DNA of 57,173 nucleotides, taken from contig NZ_JAAWWP010000024.1 in assembly GCF_012273655.1 (NCBI RefSeq), forward strand, positions 1 to 57,173, written 5' to 3'. The notes under the pieces are model-generated. The model saw only the letters and a program-made list of their open reading frames with translations. It was not told where the DNA came from and did no database searches. The stretch is from Streptomyces physcomitrii. Its GTDB lineage: Bacteria > Actinomycetota > Actinomycetes > Streptomycetales > Streptomycetaceae. A program made the position numbers and the translations under genes. Within the stretch, counting starts at the first letter, position 1. Each line of letters opens with the position of its first letter. Shown here piece after piece: positions 26,500 to 34,242 of this stretch.

Positions 26500-27246
26500 T
26501 CAGGCCGCGGCCGGGCCGGGGGCCGCCGCCTCGCGCCCGGAGTCTCTCCGGTAGGCGAACCAGGGCAGGAAGAACTGGGTGACCGGCCCGACCAGCAGGG
26601 CGTACGCCACCGTGCCCACGCCCACGCTCCCGCCGAGGGTCCAGCCGACGGCGAGCACGGTGAGCTCGATCAGGGTGCGCACCAGGCCGATGGAGCGCTT
26701 GGTCACCGCGGACATGCCGGTCATCAGACCGTCCCGGGGGCCCGGCCCGAAGCGCGCGCCGACGTAGACGGCGATGGACAGGCCGTTGAGCACGACGCAC
26801 CCGAGGAGCAGCCCGACCCGCTCGACGGCTCCGAGGTCGGCGGGGATGAGCCAGAGCCCGAGGTCCGAGGAGGAGCCGACGACCAGGATGTTGGCGAAGG
26901 TCCCCAGCGTGGGCTTCTGCTTGAGCGGGATCCACAGCAGCAGCACGAGTACGCCGAGGAGCGCGCTGATCATGCCGAAGCTCAGCGGGGTGTGCCGCTC
27001 CAGCCCCTCGTAGAGCACGCTCCAGGGGTTCACGCCCAGCGAGGAGCGCACCATGGCCGAGAGGCTGAACCCGTAGAGGGCGAGCCCCAGGAGCAGTTGG
27101 GGGAAGCGGCGGAAGGGGCGCTCCCCGAGCGGGACATAGGTCAGGGGCGGCAGCGGCGAGCGCCCGCGTGTGGCCCGGCGCCCGCCGCCCGCCCCCTGCG
27201 GGCGGCGGAGTGTGCGTCTGCTGCGGTCGGTGATGTCCTGCTCCAC
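26500..27246 (-). CDS. YczE/YyaS/YitT-type membrane protein
   Basis: 248 aa, GTG start with GGAGGG 10 nt upstream. The first ~45 residues are basic and cytoplasmic. Then come about five hydrophobic segments (LLLGLALYGFSLSAMVRSSL; ISALLGVLVLLLWIPL; VGLLLGCVVLNGLSIAVYVG; LIELTVLAVGWTLGG). The motif ARFGPGPRDGLMTG is characteristic of YczE-like proteins. Their biochemical role is not firmly known; transport is presumed. It lies 41 bp downstream of the aminotransferase on the same strand, so it probably belongs to the same operon as the aminotransferase and diiron protein, perhaps for export or uptake of the metabolite. Confidence 0.8.
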   Translation of the reverse strand: MEQDITDRSRRTLRRPQGAGGGRRATRGRSPLPPLTYVPLGERPFRRFPQLLLGLALYGFSLSAMVRSSLGVNPWSVLYEGLERHTPLSFGMISALLGVLVLLLWIPLKQKPTLGTFANILVVGSSSDLGLWLIPADLGAVERVGLLLGCVVLNGLSIAVYVGARFGPGPRDGLMTGMSAVTKRSIGLVRTLIELTVLAVGWTLGGSVGVGTVAYALLVGPVTQFFLPWFAYRRDSGREAAAPGPAAA

Positions 27247-27287
27247 TCCGGTCGCCCTCCGGCGTCTGCTCGTCCGTGTAGTCGCGG

Positions 27288-28583
27288 TCAGGATTCCAGG
27301 TCGCGCAGAGCGTGCCTGATCCGCCGGCCCGCCTCGGTCAGCAGCGCGCCGGTACGGCCGCAGTTGATCCGGACATAGTGGCGCAGGTACTCCTCCTCTC
27401 CGAAGTGGTCGCCGCAGATGGTGGCGACCCTCGCCGCGGAGAGCAGGAAGGCGTCGGCACTCTCGTGGCCGCGCTTGCGGTAGGCCTCCTGGTAGGCCGA
27501 GAAGTCGACGAAGAGGAAGTAGCCGCCCTGCGGGACCTCGACCGCCAACTCGGGGACGGCACGCAGCTGTTCGAGCATGGCCTCCAGGTTGCCGCGCGCG
27601 GCCCTCGCCCGGTCGGTCGCCACCTCGTCCATCTCCGGCTGGAGCGCGAGGTGCGTCGCGACCTGGCCGTAGGTGGAGGCGAACGAGGTGAGGTTGACCT
27701 GGGCGCGTGCGCAGGCGTCCACGATGTCGGCGGGGCCGCAGAGGTAGCCGATCCGGTCGCCGTGCATGCCGTAGGTCTTGCCCGGTCCGGTGACGGCCAC
27801 GGTCCACGGCCGCATGGAGAGGCTGCCACCATCTGCGCGCGGGACGTCGAGGGCGGCGAAGGTCCTGGCCCGCTCCCCCAGGATGTGCGCCTCGTACGGG
27901 GAGTCGAACAGGACGTACGCCGGGCTCTCGTCCCGGGCCTCGCGCCGCAGGTTGTGCTCGGCGAGGACCGCGGCCAGCGCGGTGAGTTCGGCGGTCGAGT
28001 AGACCTTGCCGGTCGGGTTGATGCAGTCGCCGAGCAGAACCAGCTTGGTCCGCTCGGAGAGTGCCGCCCGCAGGGCCGGCGCGGTCAGGCCCTCCCGGGC
28101 CGTCACCGGGACGGTTCTCGCGACGGCCTCGTGCAGCCGCACCATGTCGGAGTAGTGGGGCCAGTTGGGAACCGGGAGGACCACTTCGTCCCCCGGATCG
28201 AGCAGCGCGTGAAAGGCCGCGGATATCGAGCCTTTCACCCCACCGGGGGTGACCAGGATTTCCGTGTCCGGGTCGTAGGTGATTTTGTGGAGGCGCTCGA
28301 CCCGTGCGGAGACGGATTCCCGCAGGAACGGAAATCCCCGGATCGGTGCGAAGGCGTGGATCGTGTCGGGTTGCGTTCTGATGAACTCGATGACCCCGCG
28401 GTCGATACGCGGGTCGGCCGGCAGATCAAGGGCACCGATACTGAGATCGATGACCTGTTCCTCCTCGGCGAGTCCGCGGTTGAGCGCCGCGAGTTTCGCG
28501 GCGGTGCCGTGGGTCGCCGATTCCGGAATACTCAGGACGGCATCGGAGATACCGCGGTTCTTTCGCACGTCGACGGGATTCAC
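27288..28583 (-). CDS. Class I/II PLP-dependent aminotransferase
   Basis: 431 aa; GTG at 28583 with AGAGG upstream. Fold-type I residues are all present: N189 (INPTG), D227 and Y230 (LFDSPYEAH), the PLP lysine K269 (TGPGKTYGMHGDRIGY), R277, and the carboxylate-binding R405 (VRINCG). It resembles aspartate/alanine-type aminotransferases, but the substrate is unknown. The residue context TGPGK replaces the usual SxSK, which is tolerated in the family. It sits 29 bp after the diiron-oxygenase-like gene and 41 bp before the YczE gene, so a pathway role is likely. Codon use in its 5' part is somewhat less GC-rich than its neighbours'. Confidence 0.88.
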   Translation of the reverse strand: MNPVDVRKNRGISDAVLSIPESATHGTAAKLAALNRGLAEEEQVIDLSIGALDLPADPRIDRGVIEFIRTQPDTIHAFAPIRGFPFLRESVSARVERLHKITYDPDTEILVTPGGVKGSISAAFHALLDPGDEVVLPVPNWPHYSDMVRLHEAVARTVPVTAREGLTAPALRAALSERTKLVLLGDCINPTGKVYSTAELTALAAVLAEHNLRREARDESPAYVLFDSPYEAHILGERARTFAALDVPRADGGSLSMRPWTVAVTGPGKTYGMHGDRIGYLCGPADIVDACARAQVNLTSFASTYGQVATHLALQPEMDEVATDRARAARGNLEAMLEQLRAVPELAVEVPQGGYFLFVDFSAYQEAYRKRGHESADAFLLSAARVATICGDHFGEEEYLRHYVRINCGRTGALLTEAGRRIRHALRDLES

Positions 28584-28612
28584 CTCGCCTCTCGATTCAC
28601 CGCTCGGAGAGA

Positions 28613-29374
28613 TCAACTCGCGGCCACGGCCTTGTACATGGCGTTCCACATGTCGAGTTGGATGTTCAGGGTCTCCCTCGCGCCGTAGGCGACCTCCGCG
28701 ACGTCCGCCTCGGTACGGCAGTTGTTCACCACGCACCGCTTCGCGTCGGCGGCGTGCCGCTCCTCGACGCCCTCGTCGCCGACGTGGACGTCGAAGTAGA
28801 TCTGGACGCGCTTCACGAACTCGTCCTCGCCGAGGCCCTTGCGGCTGGCGCGGAAGGCGGCGCGGCAGATCTGCAGCATGGGGTCGGCGTGCGACTCCAG
28901 GGCCGTCGCCACACCCAGCATCCGGTGGTAGTTGCCGCTCAGGAGCTCCAGGGTGCGCTCGCGGTAGGCCATGGTCTCGGGGATGAGCAGCTCGCTGTCG
29001 CGCGCCTCGCGGACGAGCAGCGGCTCCAGGCCGAACTCGACGCGGCCGTGCAGGTTGTGGGCGTTCTCCATCAGGATCTCGTGGCAGTGCTCGGCCACGC
29101 CGTCCCCGGTCTCCTCGTTGAGGATGTGGGAGAACAGCACCAGGGTGTCGCGGTCGTCGTGGGCCGCCGCCTGGGCGCAGACATAGGCGATCCCCTTGAC
29201 CGTGCCCTCGGTCCGGTGGAAGAAGTTGGCGCGGTGCACGTCGAAGGTGCGGTCCGTCCACGGCGTGTTCGCCAGGAACGCGAAGTAGTCGTTCCCGTAG
29301 ACGCGGTGCTGCTCCAGTTCCTCCAGTAGAGCGGTGACCTGAACCTGTATCGCGGTTTCACCGAGTTCCGTCAT
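28613..29374 (-). CDS. Haem-oxygenase-like diiron (HDO/TenA-fold) protein
   Basis: 253 aa, all-helical. ATG at 29374 has AGGGAG upstream; the frame stays open further up, but only as leader. Likely metal ligands: E88 and H98 in the NEETGDGVAEHCHE helix (same E-x9-H spacing as iron-containing redox enzymes) and H197, D200/E201, H207 in YFDVHVGDEGVEERHA. H47, H53 and E56 lie in an early helix. Known members of this superfamily include N-oxygenases (SznF, RohS), nitro-forming enzymes (BelK/HrmI), the desaturase/decarboxylase UndA and the PABA synthase CADD. The substrate is unknown here. Gene order with an aminotransferase suggests an amino-acid-derived substrate (inference). Confidence 0.75.
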   Translation of the reverse strand: MTELGETAIQVQVTALLEELEQHRVYGNDYFAFLANTPWTDRTFDVHRANFFHRTEGTVKGIAYVCAQAAAHDDRDTLVLFSHILNEETGDGVAEHCHEILMENAHNLHGRVEFGLEPLLVREARDSELLIPETMAYRERTLELLSGNYHRMLGVATALESHADPMLQICRAAFRASRKGLGEDEFVKRVQIYFDVHVGDEGVEERHAADAKRCVVNNCRTEADVAEVAYGARETLNIQLDMWNAMYKAVAAS

Positions 29375-29484
29375 CTCGCGGCTGCTCCCTGTGCACGCAG
29401 GTTTCTGGATCGCGGCACCGCAGGGTTCTTCCGCGATCCACTGGATGAATTCCCCCCACCGGATCTCTCGCCCAGCCGGTTTCT

Positions 29485-29539
29485 CCTCCGCTGCCGCGCG
29501 TCCTCGCGGCGGAGGCGACGTCCTTTCGCCTCGCGAAGG
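29485..29539 (-). promoter_or_regulatory. Candidate leader RNA with mutually exclusive hairpins (attenuator-like)
   Basis: Reading on the minus strand, hairpin A (29522-29539) pairs CCTTCGC with GCGAAAGG. Hairpin B (29512-29532) pairs GAGGCGA with TCGCCTC. Hairpin C (29485-29515) pairs CCTCCGC with GCGGAGG. B shares bases with both A and C, so A plus C or B can form, but not all three. It lies 111-165 nt upstream of the diiron-protein start. The architecture is seen; any regulatory function is inferred. Confidence 0.35.
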
Positions 29540-29626
29540 ATTACCGGGTTGCCCCGTAAATGCACCCCGCCGACAGTTTCGCGGGGCACACAAACCGACT
29601 GCAGAGCACTGTGGCATAGCGGGAGT

Positions 29627-29642
29627 TGACCGAGCCAGGTCA
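29627..29642. promoter_or_regulatory. Inverted repeat TGACC-N6-GGTCA, possible operator of the diiron-protein operon
   Basis: Perfect 5-bp arms. On the minus strand it lies just upstream of a TATGCC sequence that could be a -10 box about 240 nt before the coding start. Confidence 0.3.
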
Positions 29643-29947
29643 CTCTCGGCCAGATGCGCTGCGGCAAATCGCGGATAAATCAGGCCGGAAATCCCTCACC
29701 CCGGAAACGGGCCGTACGGGCGCCTTCCGGCCTGCGTACGGCCGGTGAGACCGGCCCCCGGCGCCGCGCCCGAACCGCAGCGGTCACGGCCGCCCCGCGC
29801 GCCCCTCCGGCCACGGCGGACGGGCGCGCCCGCCGCCGCCCCTTGACTCAAAGCAAGCGCTCTCTGGCACCTCCCGCGTGCGGGCGGCGCCCGGAGCGCC
29901 CAGCCCCGGGAGCGCCCAGTCCCCGTTGCGCCCGGTCTTGGTTGCCC

Positions 29948-30571
29948 TCAGTCCCCGTACGCCTCGCCGCCGAGTTCGAGCGCGGCGGTGCCCGCGGTGG
30001 CGTCGGCCAGCCAGGCGCGGAAGGCGTCCACCTCGGCGTCCGGCAGGCCGATCTCCAGGGCCACCGACTCGGCGTAGCGCACCTCGCGCACCTGGCGTCC
30101 GGTGGCCCGCAGTTCGTTCTCCAGCTTGCCCGCGCGCTGGTGGTCCACGGTGACGGTGGCGATCCGGAACCGGCGCCGGGTGCGGGTGCCGAGCGCGTCG
30201 ATCGCCTCGCCGACCGCGCCGCCGTAGGCGCGGATCAGACCGCCCGCGCCGAGTTTGACGCCGCCGTAGTAGCGGGTGACGACGGCGACCACGTACCGCA
30301 GGTCCCGGCGCAGCAGCATCTGGAGCATGGGCACCCCGGCGGTGCCGCCCGGTTCGCCGTCGTCGCTCGCCTTCTGGACCGAGGCGTCGGCGCCGATCAC
30401 GTACGCGAAGCAGTGGTGGCCGGCGTCCGGGTGCCGGGCCCGGATCCCGGCGACGAAGTCCTGGGCCTCCCGCTCGGTCGCCGCGGGCGCGAGGGCGCAC
30501 CGGAAGCGCGAGCGGTTGACCTCGGTCTCGTGCACTCCGGCCGCGGCCACGGTGCGGTACTCGTCCGGCAT
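29948..30571 (-). CDS. YigZ/IMPACT family protein
   Basis: 207 aa. The N-terminal UPF0029/IMPACT domain shows SDDGEPGGTAGVPMLQML and VVAVVTRYYGGVKLGAGGLIRAYG, the family's strongest signatures. A smaller C-terminal ferredoxin-like domain follows (about 140-205). Homologues include E. coli YigZ and eukaryotic IMPACT, which modulates GCN2; the bacterial role is unresolved. It is divergent from the CoA-binding protein gene. Confidence 0.9.
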   Translation of the reverse strand: MPDEYRTVAAAGVHETEVNRSRFRCALAPAATEREAQDFVAGIRARHPDAGHHCFAYVIGADASVQKASDDGEPGGTAGVPMLQMLLRRDLRYVVAVVTRYYGGVKLGAGGLIRAYGGAVGEAIDALGTRTRRRFRIATVTVDHQRAGKLENELRATGRQVREVRYAESVALEIGLPDAEVDAFRAWLADATAGTAALELGGEAYGD

Positions 30572-30715
30572 CCGGCCAGGGTATGCGGCCGGGTTGCGGC
30601 TACCGTGCCGGGGCCGGGCGGGAGCCGGGCGGCGGGAATCCCGGGACCCGCCCGGAGGTTGTGCCCAGGAGAGGCGGCAGGGCCGCACCGGGCAGCCGAG
30701 GACGGGAGAGCGCGC

Positions 30716-31123
30716 ATGTACGGCGACAAGGAGACGGTCCGGCGGATCCTGGACGAGACCGGGGACACCTGGGCCGTGGTGGGCCTGTCCGCCAACTCCG
30801 AGCGCGCCGCCTACGGGGTGGCCCGCGTCCTGCAGCGCTACGGGAAGCGGATCGTGCCCGTGCATCCCAAGGCGGAGACGGTGCACGGCGAGCGGGGCTA
30901 CGCCTCCCTCGCCGAGGTGCCCTTCCCGGTCGATGTCGTCGATGTCTTCGTCAACAGCGCGCTCGCCGGTGCGGTGGCCGACGAGGCGGTGGCCGCCGGG
31001 GCGCGAGCGGTCTGGTTCCAGCTGGGCGTGGTGGACGAGGAGGCGTACGCGCGCACCACGGCCGCGGGCCTGGACATGGTGATGGACCGCTGCCCGGCCA
31101 TCGAGATCGGCGCCGCGGGCTGA
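30716..31123 (+). CDS. CoA-binding domain protein (YccU-like)
   Basis: 135 aa, a single Rossmann-like CoA_binding domain: WAVVGLSANSERAAYGVARVLQRYG, then VDVVDVFVNS, AVWFQLGVVDEEA and MDRCPAIE. The family resembles the succinyl-CoA synthetase alpha N-terminal domain; these standalone proteins bind CoA, with no settled function. GGGAGAG lies close upstream of the ATG. Confidence 0.9.
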   Translation: MYGDKETVRRILDETGDTWAVVGLSANSERAAYGVARVLQRYGKRIVPVHPKAETVHGERGYASLAEVPFPVDVVDVFVNSALAGAVADEAVAAGARAVWFQLGVVDEEAYARTTAAGLDMVMDRCPAIEIGAAG

Positions 31124-31157
31124 CCGCCCCGCAACGCCCCTGACCCCGCCGGTCCGC

Positions 31158-31730
31158 TCAACCCGCGGGCGGCACCGAGACGGTGAGCGTCATCTCCATG
31201 GGCTCCTCGCCCTCGTTGCGGTAGCCGTGCGGCACCCCCGACTCGAAGCTGGCCGAGGCGCCCGCCGGGACCTGGTGCCGGGCGCCGTCCACGAGGAGGG
31301 TGAGCACCCCGGAGCGTACGTGCAGCATCTCGACGGTGCCGCGGGGGTGCGGGTCGGACTCGCTGCCCTCGCCGGGCATCAGGCGCCAGGACCAGAGTTC
31401 GAGCGGGCCGCGCTTCTCGGTGCCGACGAGCAGCACCGCCTGGCTGCCCGCCTCGGTCGTCCACATCCGCACCGCCTGCTCCTCGGGCACGACCCGTACC
31501 TGCGGGCCCTGCTCGTAGTCGAGGAGCGTGGTGATGCTGATGCCGAGGGCGTCGGCGAGCTTCACGGTGGTGCCCACGCTCGGATTGGTGCGGGCCTGCT
31601 CGATCTGGATGATCATGCCGCGGCTGACCCCGGACCGCGCGGCGAGCGCGTCGAGGGTGTAGCCGCGCTCCGTGCGCCAGCGCTTGAGGTTGCGGGCCAG
31701 GGACTGGGTGAGCTGGTCGAGGTCCGACAC
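31158..31730 (-). CDS. XRE-cupin transcriptional regulator
   Basis: 190 aa, GTG start. HTH_3 domain at about 12-66 (LKRWRTERGYTLDALAARSGVSRGMI) and a C-terminal cupin at about 115-187 (DPHPRGTVEMLHVRSGVLTLLVDG ... SGVPHGYRNEG). Proteins of this build usually sense a small metabolite through the cupin. It is divergent from an EamA transporter across 92 bp containing a perfect inverted repeat, so it is probably the transporter's repressor and its own (inference). Confidence 0.9.
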   Translation of the reverse strand: MSDLDQLTQSLARNLKRWRTERGYTLDALAARSGVSRGMIIQIEQARTNPSVGTTVKLADALGISITTLLDYEQGPQVRVVPEEQAVRMWTTEAGSQAVLLVGTEKRGPLELWSWRLMPGEGSESDPHPRGTVEMLHVRSGVLTLLVDGARHQVPAGASASFESGVPHGYRNEGEEPMEMTLTVSVPPAG

Positions 31731-31750
31731 GTACCGTCCAATATTCTGGA

Positions 31751-31779
31751 TGACGCAGTTCAGTTTGTTGAACTACGAT
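31751..31779 (+). promoter_or_regulatory. Promoter of the EamA gene overlapped by an operator
   Basis: -35 TGACGC (31751-31756), 17-bp spacer, -10 TACGAT (31774-31779). The spacer holds the perfect inverted repeat AGTTCA-N6-TGAACT (31757-31774). A bound regulator would block RNA polymerase. Confidence 0.6.
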
Positions 31780-31822
31780 GTGGTGCACCCGAAGGTCCAC
31801 CACACTGTACGGCGAGGTCCCC

Positions 31823-32689
31823 ATGACAGCACTCCTGGCCCTGGCGACGAGCGCCCTGTGGGGCTTCGCCGACTTCGGCGGCGGGCTGCTCACCCGGCGG
31901 ATACCCGCCCTCACCGTGGTCGTGGTCTCCCAGACCCTGGCCGTGGTGGTCCTCGGCGCCCTGGTGCTCGCCACCGGCGGCCCGCGGGAGGCGGACGGTG
32001 CCCTCTGGTACGCGGTCGCCGCGGGCGTGGTCGGCCCGGTCGCGATGCTGGCCTTCTACCGGGCGCTCGCCCTCGGGCCGATGGGCGTGGTCTCCCCGCT
32101 GGGCTCGGTGGGCGTGGCCGTCCCGGTCGGCATCGGGCTGCTCCTCGGCGAGCGCCCCGGGCTGCTGCAGTGCGCGGGCATCGGGGTCGCGGTGGCGGGC
32201 GTACTGCTCGCCGGGGGGCCGCAGTTGCGGGGCGCCCCGGTGCAGCGCCAGGCCATCGGGCTGACGCTGCTCGCCGCCGTCGGCTTCGGCGCGGTGATGG
32301 CCCTGATCGCCGAGGCCTCCAGCACGCTCACCGGACTCTTCCTCGCCCTGTTCGTACAGCGGATCACCAATGTGGCCACCGGCGGCGCGGCCCTGTGGCT
32401 CACCGTGCGGCGCGGCGCACCGGCCCTGCCCGAGGACGGCGGCTGGACCGCGATCCGGGGCTCGCTCGGCGCGCTGGCCTTCGTCGGCCTGGCCGATGTC
32501 GCCGCCAACGGCACCTACGCGCTGGCCGCCCAGCGCGGCCCCGTCACCGTGGCCGCCGTCCTCGCCTCGCTCTACCCGGTGGTCACCGCGCTCGCCGCCC
32601 GCGGCGTCCTCGGCGAACGCCTGAAGTGGGTCCAGACCGCGGGCGCCGGACTCGCCCTCCTCGGCACGGTCCTCCTCGCCACCGGCTGA
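31823..32689 (+). CDS. EamA (DMT superfamily) transporter
   Basis: 288 aa with about ten hydrophobic segments in two EamA repeats (first ~1-135, second ~145-288). The first begins MTALLALATSALWGFADFGGG, and the conserved helix-end motifs LGERPGLLQCAGIGVAVAGV and LGERLKWVQTAGAGLALLG close each repeat. It is a probable metabolite exporter, controlled by the divergent XRE-cupin regulator. RBS GGCGAGG lies just upstream of the ATG. Confidence 0.9.
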   Translation: MTALLALATSALWGFADFGGGLLTRRIPALTVVVVSQTLAVVVLGALVLATGGPREADGALWYAVAAGVVGPVAMLAFYRALALGPMGVVSPLGSVGVAVPVGIGLLLGERPGLLQCAGIGVAVAGVLLAGGPQLRGAPVQRQAIGLTLLAAVGFGAVMALIAEASSTLTGLFLALFVQRITNVATGGAALWLTVRRGAPALPEDGGWTAIRGSLGALAFVGLADVAANGTYALAAQRGPVTVAAVLASLYPVVTALAARGVLGERLKWVQTAGAGLALLGTVLLATG

Positions 32690-32706
32690 TCCCGGCCCCG
32701 AAGGGC

Positions 32707-33516
32707 TCAGTGCTCCGAGGGCAGGTCCCCGGCTCCGGGTCCGCCCGGCGCCTGCGGCAGGGACTCCAGGTCGAGCAGCTGCTCCGGGGTCACGTCCTCC
32801 AGGGCCCGCAGCTGCTCGGGGGTCACGCCCTCCGGGATGGGCACCGGCGGCGGCGTACGCAGCGGCGGCTGCCAGCCCGACTCCGGGTCCCAGCGGCGCA
32901 CGACCCGGGCCGGGGCCCCGGCGACCACCGAGTGCGCGGGCACCTCACCGCGCACCACGGCGCCGGCGGCCACCACCACATTGCGCCCGAGCCGCACCCC
33001 CGGCAGGATCACCGCGCCCGTACCGATCCAGCAGCCGGGACCGATCTCCACCGGGTCCATCCGCGGCCACTGCTTGCCGATGGGCTCGTGCGGATCGTCG
33101 TACGAATGGTTGGTGGACGTCACGTACACATAGGGGCCGAAGTAGCAGTCCGCGCCGATGGTGACGGAGGTGTCGGCGATGAGATGGCTGCCGCGGCCGA
33201 GGACGACGCCGTTGCCGATCCGCAGGATGGGCTCGGGGCCGAGGTCCAGATCGGGCATCATCCCGGCGGTCAGCGTGACCTGCTCGCCGATGATGCAGTG
33301 GTCGCCGAGGTGGATCCACGGCTCGCCGAAGACCGTGCCGAGCGGGAAGGCCAGCCGGGTGCCGGTACCGATGGCGCCGAACCGCAGCCGCCCCGGGTGC
33401 TCCGCGGTCACCGCACCGGTCCGCCGGACCCAGTCCCAGACCGTGTGCACGGCACGCTGACCGAGGTCGCGCCGCCGGCCGGCCAGGGACGAGAACACGT
33501 TCTTGCTCTTCGTCAC
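32707..33516 (-). CDS. Left-handed beta-helix (hexapeptide repeat) acyltransferase
   Basis: 269 aa, GTG start preferred. Hexapeptide repeats (IGNGVVLGRGSHLI, VTIGADCYFGPYVYV, IGPGCWIGTGAVILPGVRLGRNVVVAAGAVV, then VPAHSVVAGAPARVV) form a trimeric acyltransferase of the maltose/galactoside/CysE type. The likely catalytic His is H137 in STNHSYDDP. An N-terminal helical extension and a Pro/Glu-rich C-terminal tail (about 220-269) carrying two VTPEQL motifs are additions. The substrate is unknown. Confidence 0.85.
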   Translation of the reverse strand: MTKSKNVFSSLAGRRRDLGQRAVHTVWDWVRRTGAVTAEHPGRLRFGAIGTGTRLAFPLGTVFGEPWIHLGDHCIIGEQVTLTAGMMPDLDLGPEPILRIGNGVVLGRGSHLIADTSVTIGADCYFGPYVYVTSTNHSYDDPHEPIGKQWPRMDPVEIGPGCWIGTGAVILPGVRLGRNVVVAAGAVVRGEVPAHSVVAGAPARVVRRWDPESGWQPPLRTPPPVPIPEGVTPEQLRALEDVTPEQLLDLESLPQAPGGPGAGDLPSEH

Positions 33517-33653
33517 GCGCCCACCGTACTCACGCACCTCGGACCCCCACCTTCCGGCACCCTGTGATCTTCACCCCAACCGCTCCCGCCCGCGGCGGCC
33601 CTCGCTACGGTTCGGTGACCGCCGTCCGGCGGTTCCGGCACGAGGAGGCGGCA

Positions 33654-34187
33654 GTGGAGCACACGGCGTTGATCGCGGCGATCGGCGGCAAGGAACCGCG
33701 GGTGCACGAGACGGCGTTCACCGCGGCCACCGCGGTGGTGCTCGGCGAGGTGACCCTGCACGCGGGCGCGAGCGCCTGGTACCACGCGGTGCTGCGCGGC
33801 GACGGCGGCCCCATCGAGATCGGCGAGGGCAGCAACATCCAGGACAACTGCACCGTGCACGCCGACCCCGGCTTCCCGGTACGCGTCGGCGCGGGCGTCA
33901 CGGTGGGCCACAACGCCGTCCTGCACGGCTGCACCATCGGCGACGACTGCCTCGTCGGCATGGGCGCCACGGTGCTCAACGGGGCGGTGATCGGCGCCGG
34001 TTCACTCGTCGCCGCCCAGGCTCTGGTGCCGCAGGGCATGGAGATCCCGCCGGGCTCGCTGGTGGCGGGGGTGCCCGCGAAGGTACGGCGCTCCCTCACC
34101 GCGGAGGAACTCGAACTCGTCAAGGCGAACGGCGCCGTGTACGTGGACCTCGCGAAGGAGCACCCCGAGAGCTTCGGGGAGGGCTGA
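33654..34187 (+). CDS. Gamma-carbonic anhydrase family protein
   Basis: 177 aa. GTG at 33654 follows GAGGAGG. A left-handed beta-helix with zinc-binding histidines H69 (TVHADPG), H86 and H91 (GHNAVLHGC), plus R48/D50 and Q63-D64 of the active-site network, as in YrdA/PaaY/CamH-type gamma-CAs. Whether it is catalytically active is uncertain, as many homologues are weak. The C-terminal helix (EELELVKANGAVYVDLAKEH) is typical. Confidence 0.88.
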   Translation: MEHTALIAAIGGKEPRVHETAFTAATAVVLGEVTLHAGASAWYHAVLRGDGGPIEIGEGSNIQDNCTVHADPGFPVRVGAGVTVGHNAVLHGCTIGDDCLVGMGATVLNGAVIGAGSLVAAQALVPQGMEIPPGSLVAGVPAKVRRSLTAEELELVKANGAVYVDLAKEHPESFGEG

Positions 34188-34242
34188 GACCGGGGAGGGC
34201 CGAGGCCCCGGGAGAGCGGCGAGGGACCCCGTACCGTCGGCG

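Larger units (their letters stand above)
29375..29947. other. 573-bp gene-free stretch upstream of the diiron-protein operon
   Basis: The part nearest the operon (29375-29700) is less GC-rich than the chromosome around it. It holds, on the minus strand, an inverted repeat and a run of overlapping hairpins. The distal part (29700-29947) is GC-rich and shows no convincing gene. A TTGACT followed by AAAGCAAGCGCT at 29842-29859 looks like an orphan promoter/operator. Open frames through the stretch are compositional. Confidence 0.6.

Noticed and set aside
29375..29617. N-terminal extension of the diiron protein or a RiPP-like precursor (in-frame stretch containing EIRWGEFIQWIAEEPCG)
   Set aside because: No start codon with a ribosome-binding site opens it. 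The ATG at 29374 has AGGGAG upstream, and the upstream frame is rich in Arg/Pro as expected of non-coding GC-rich DNA.
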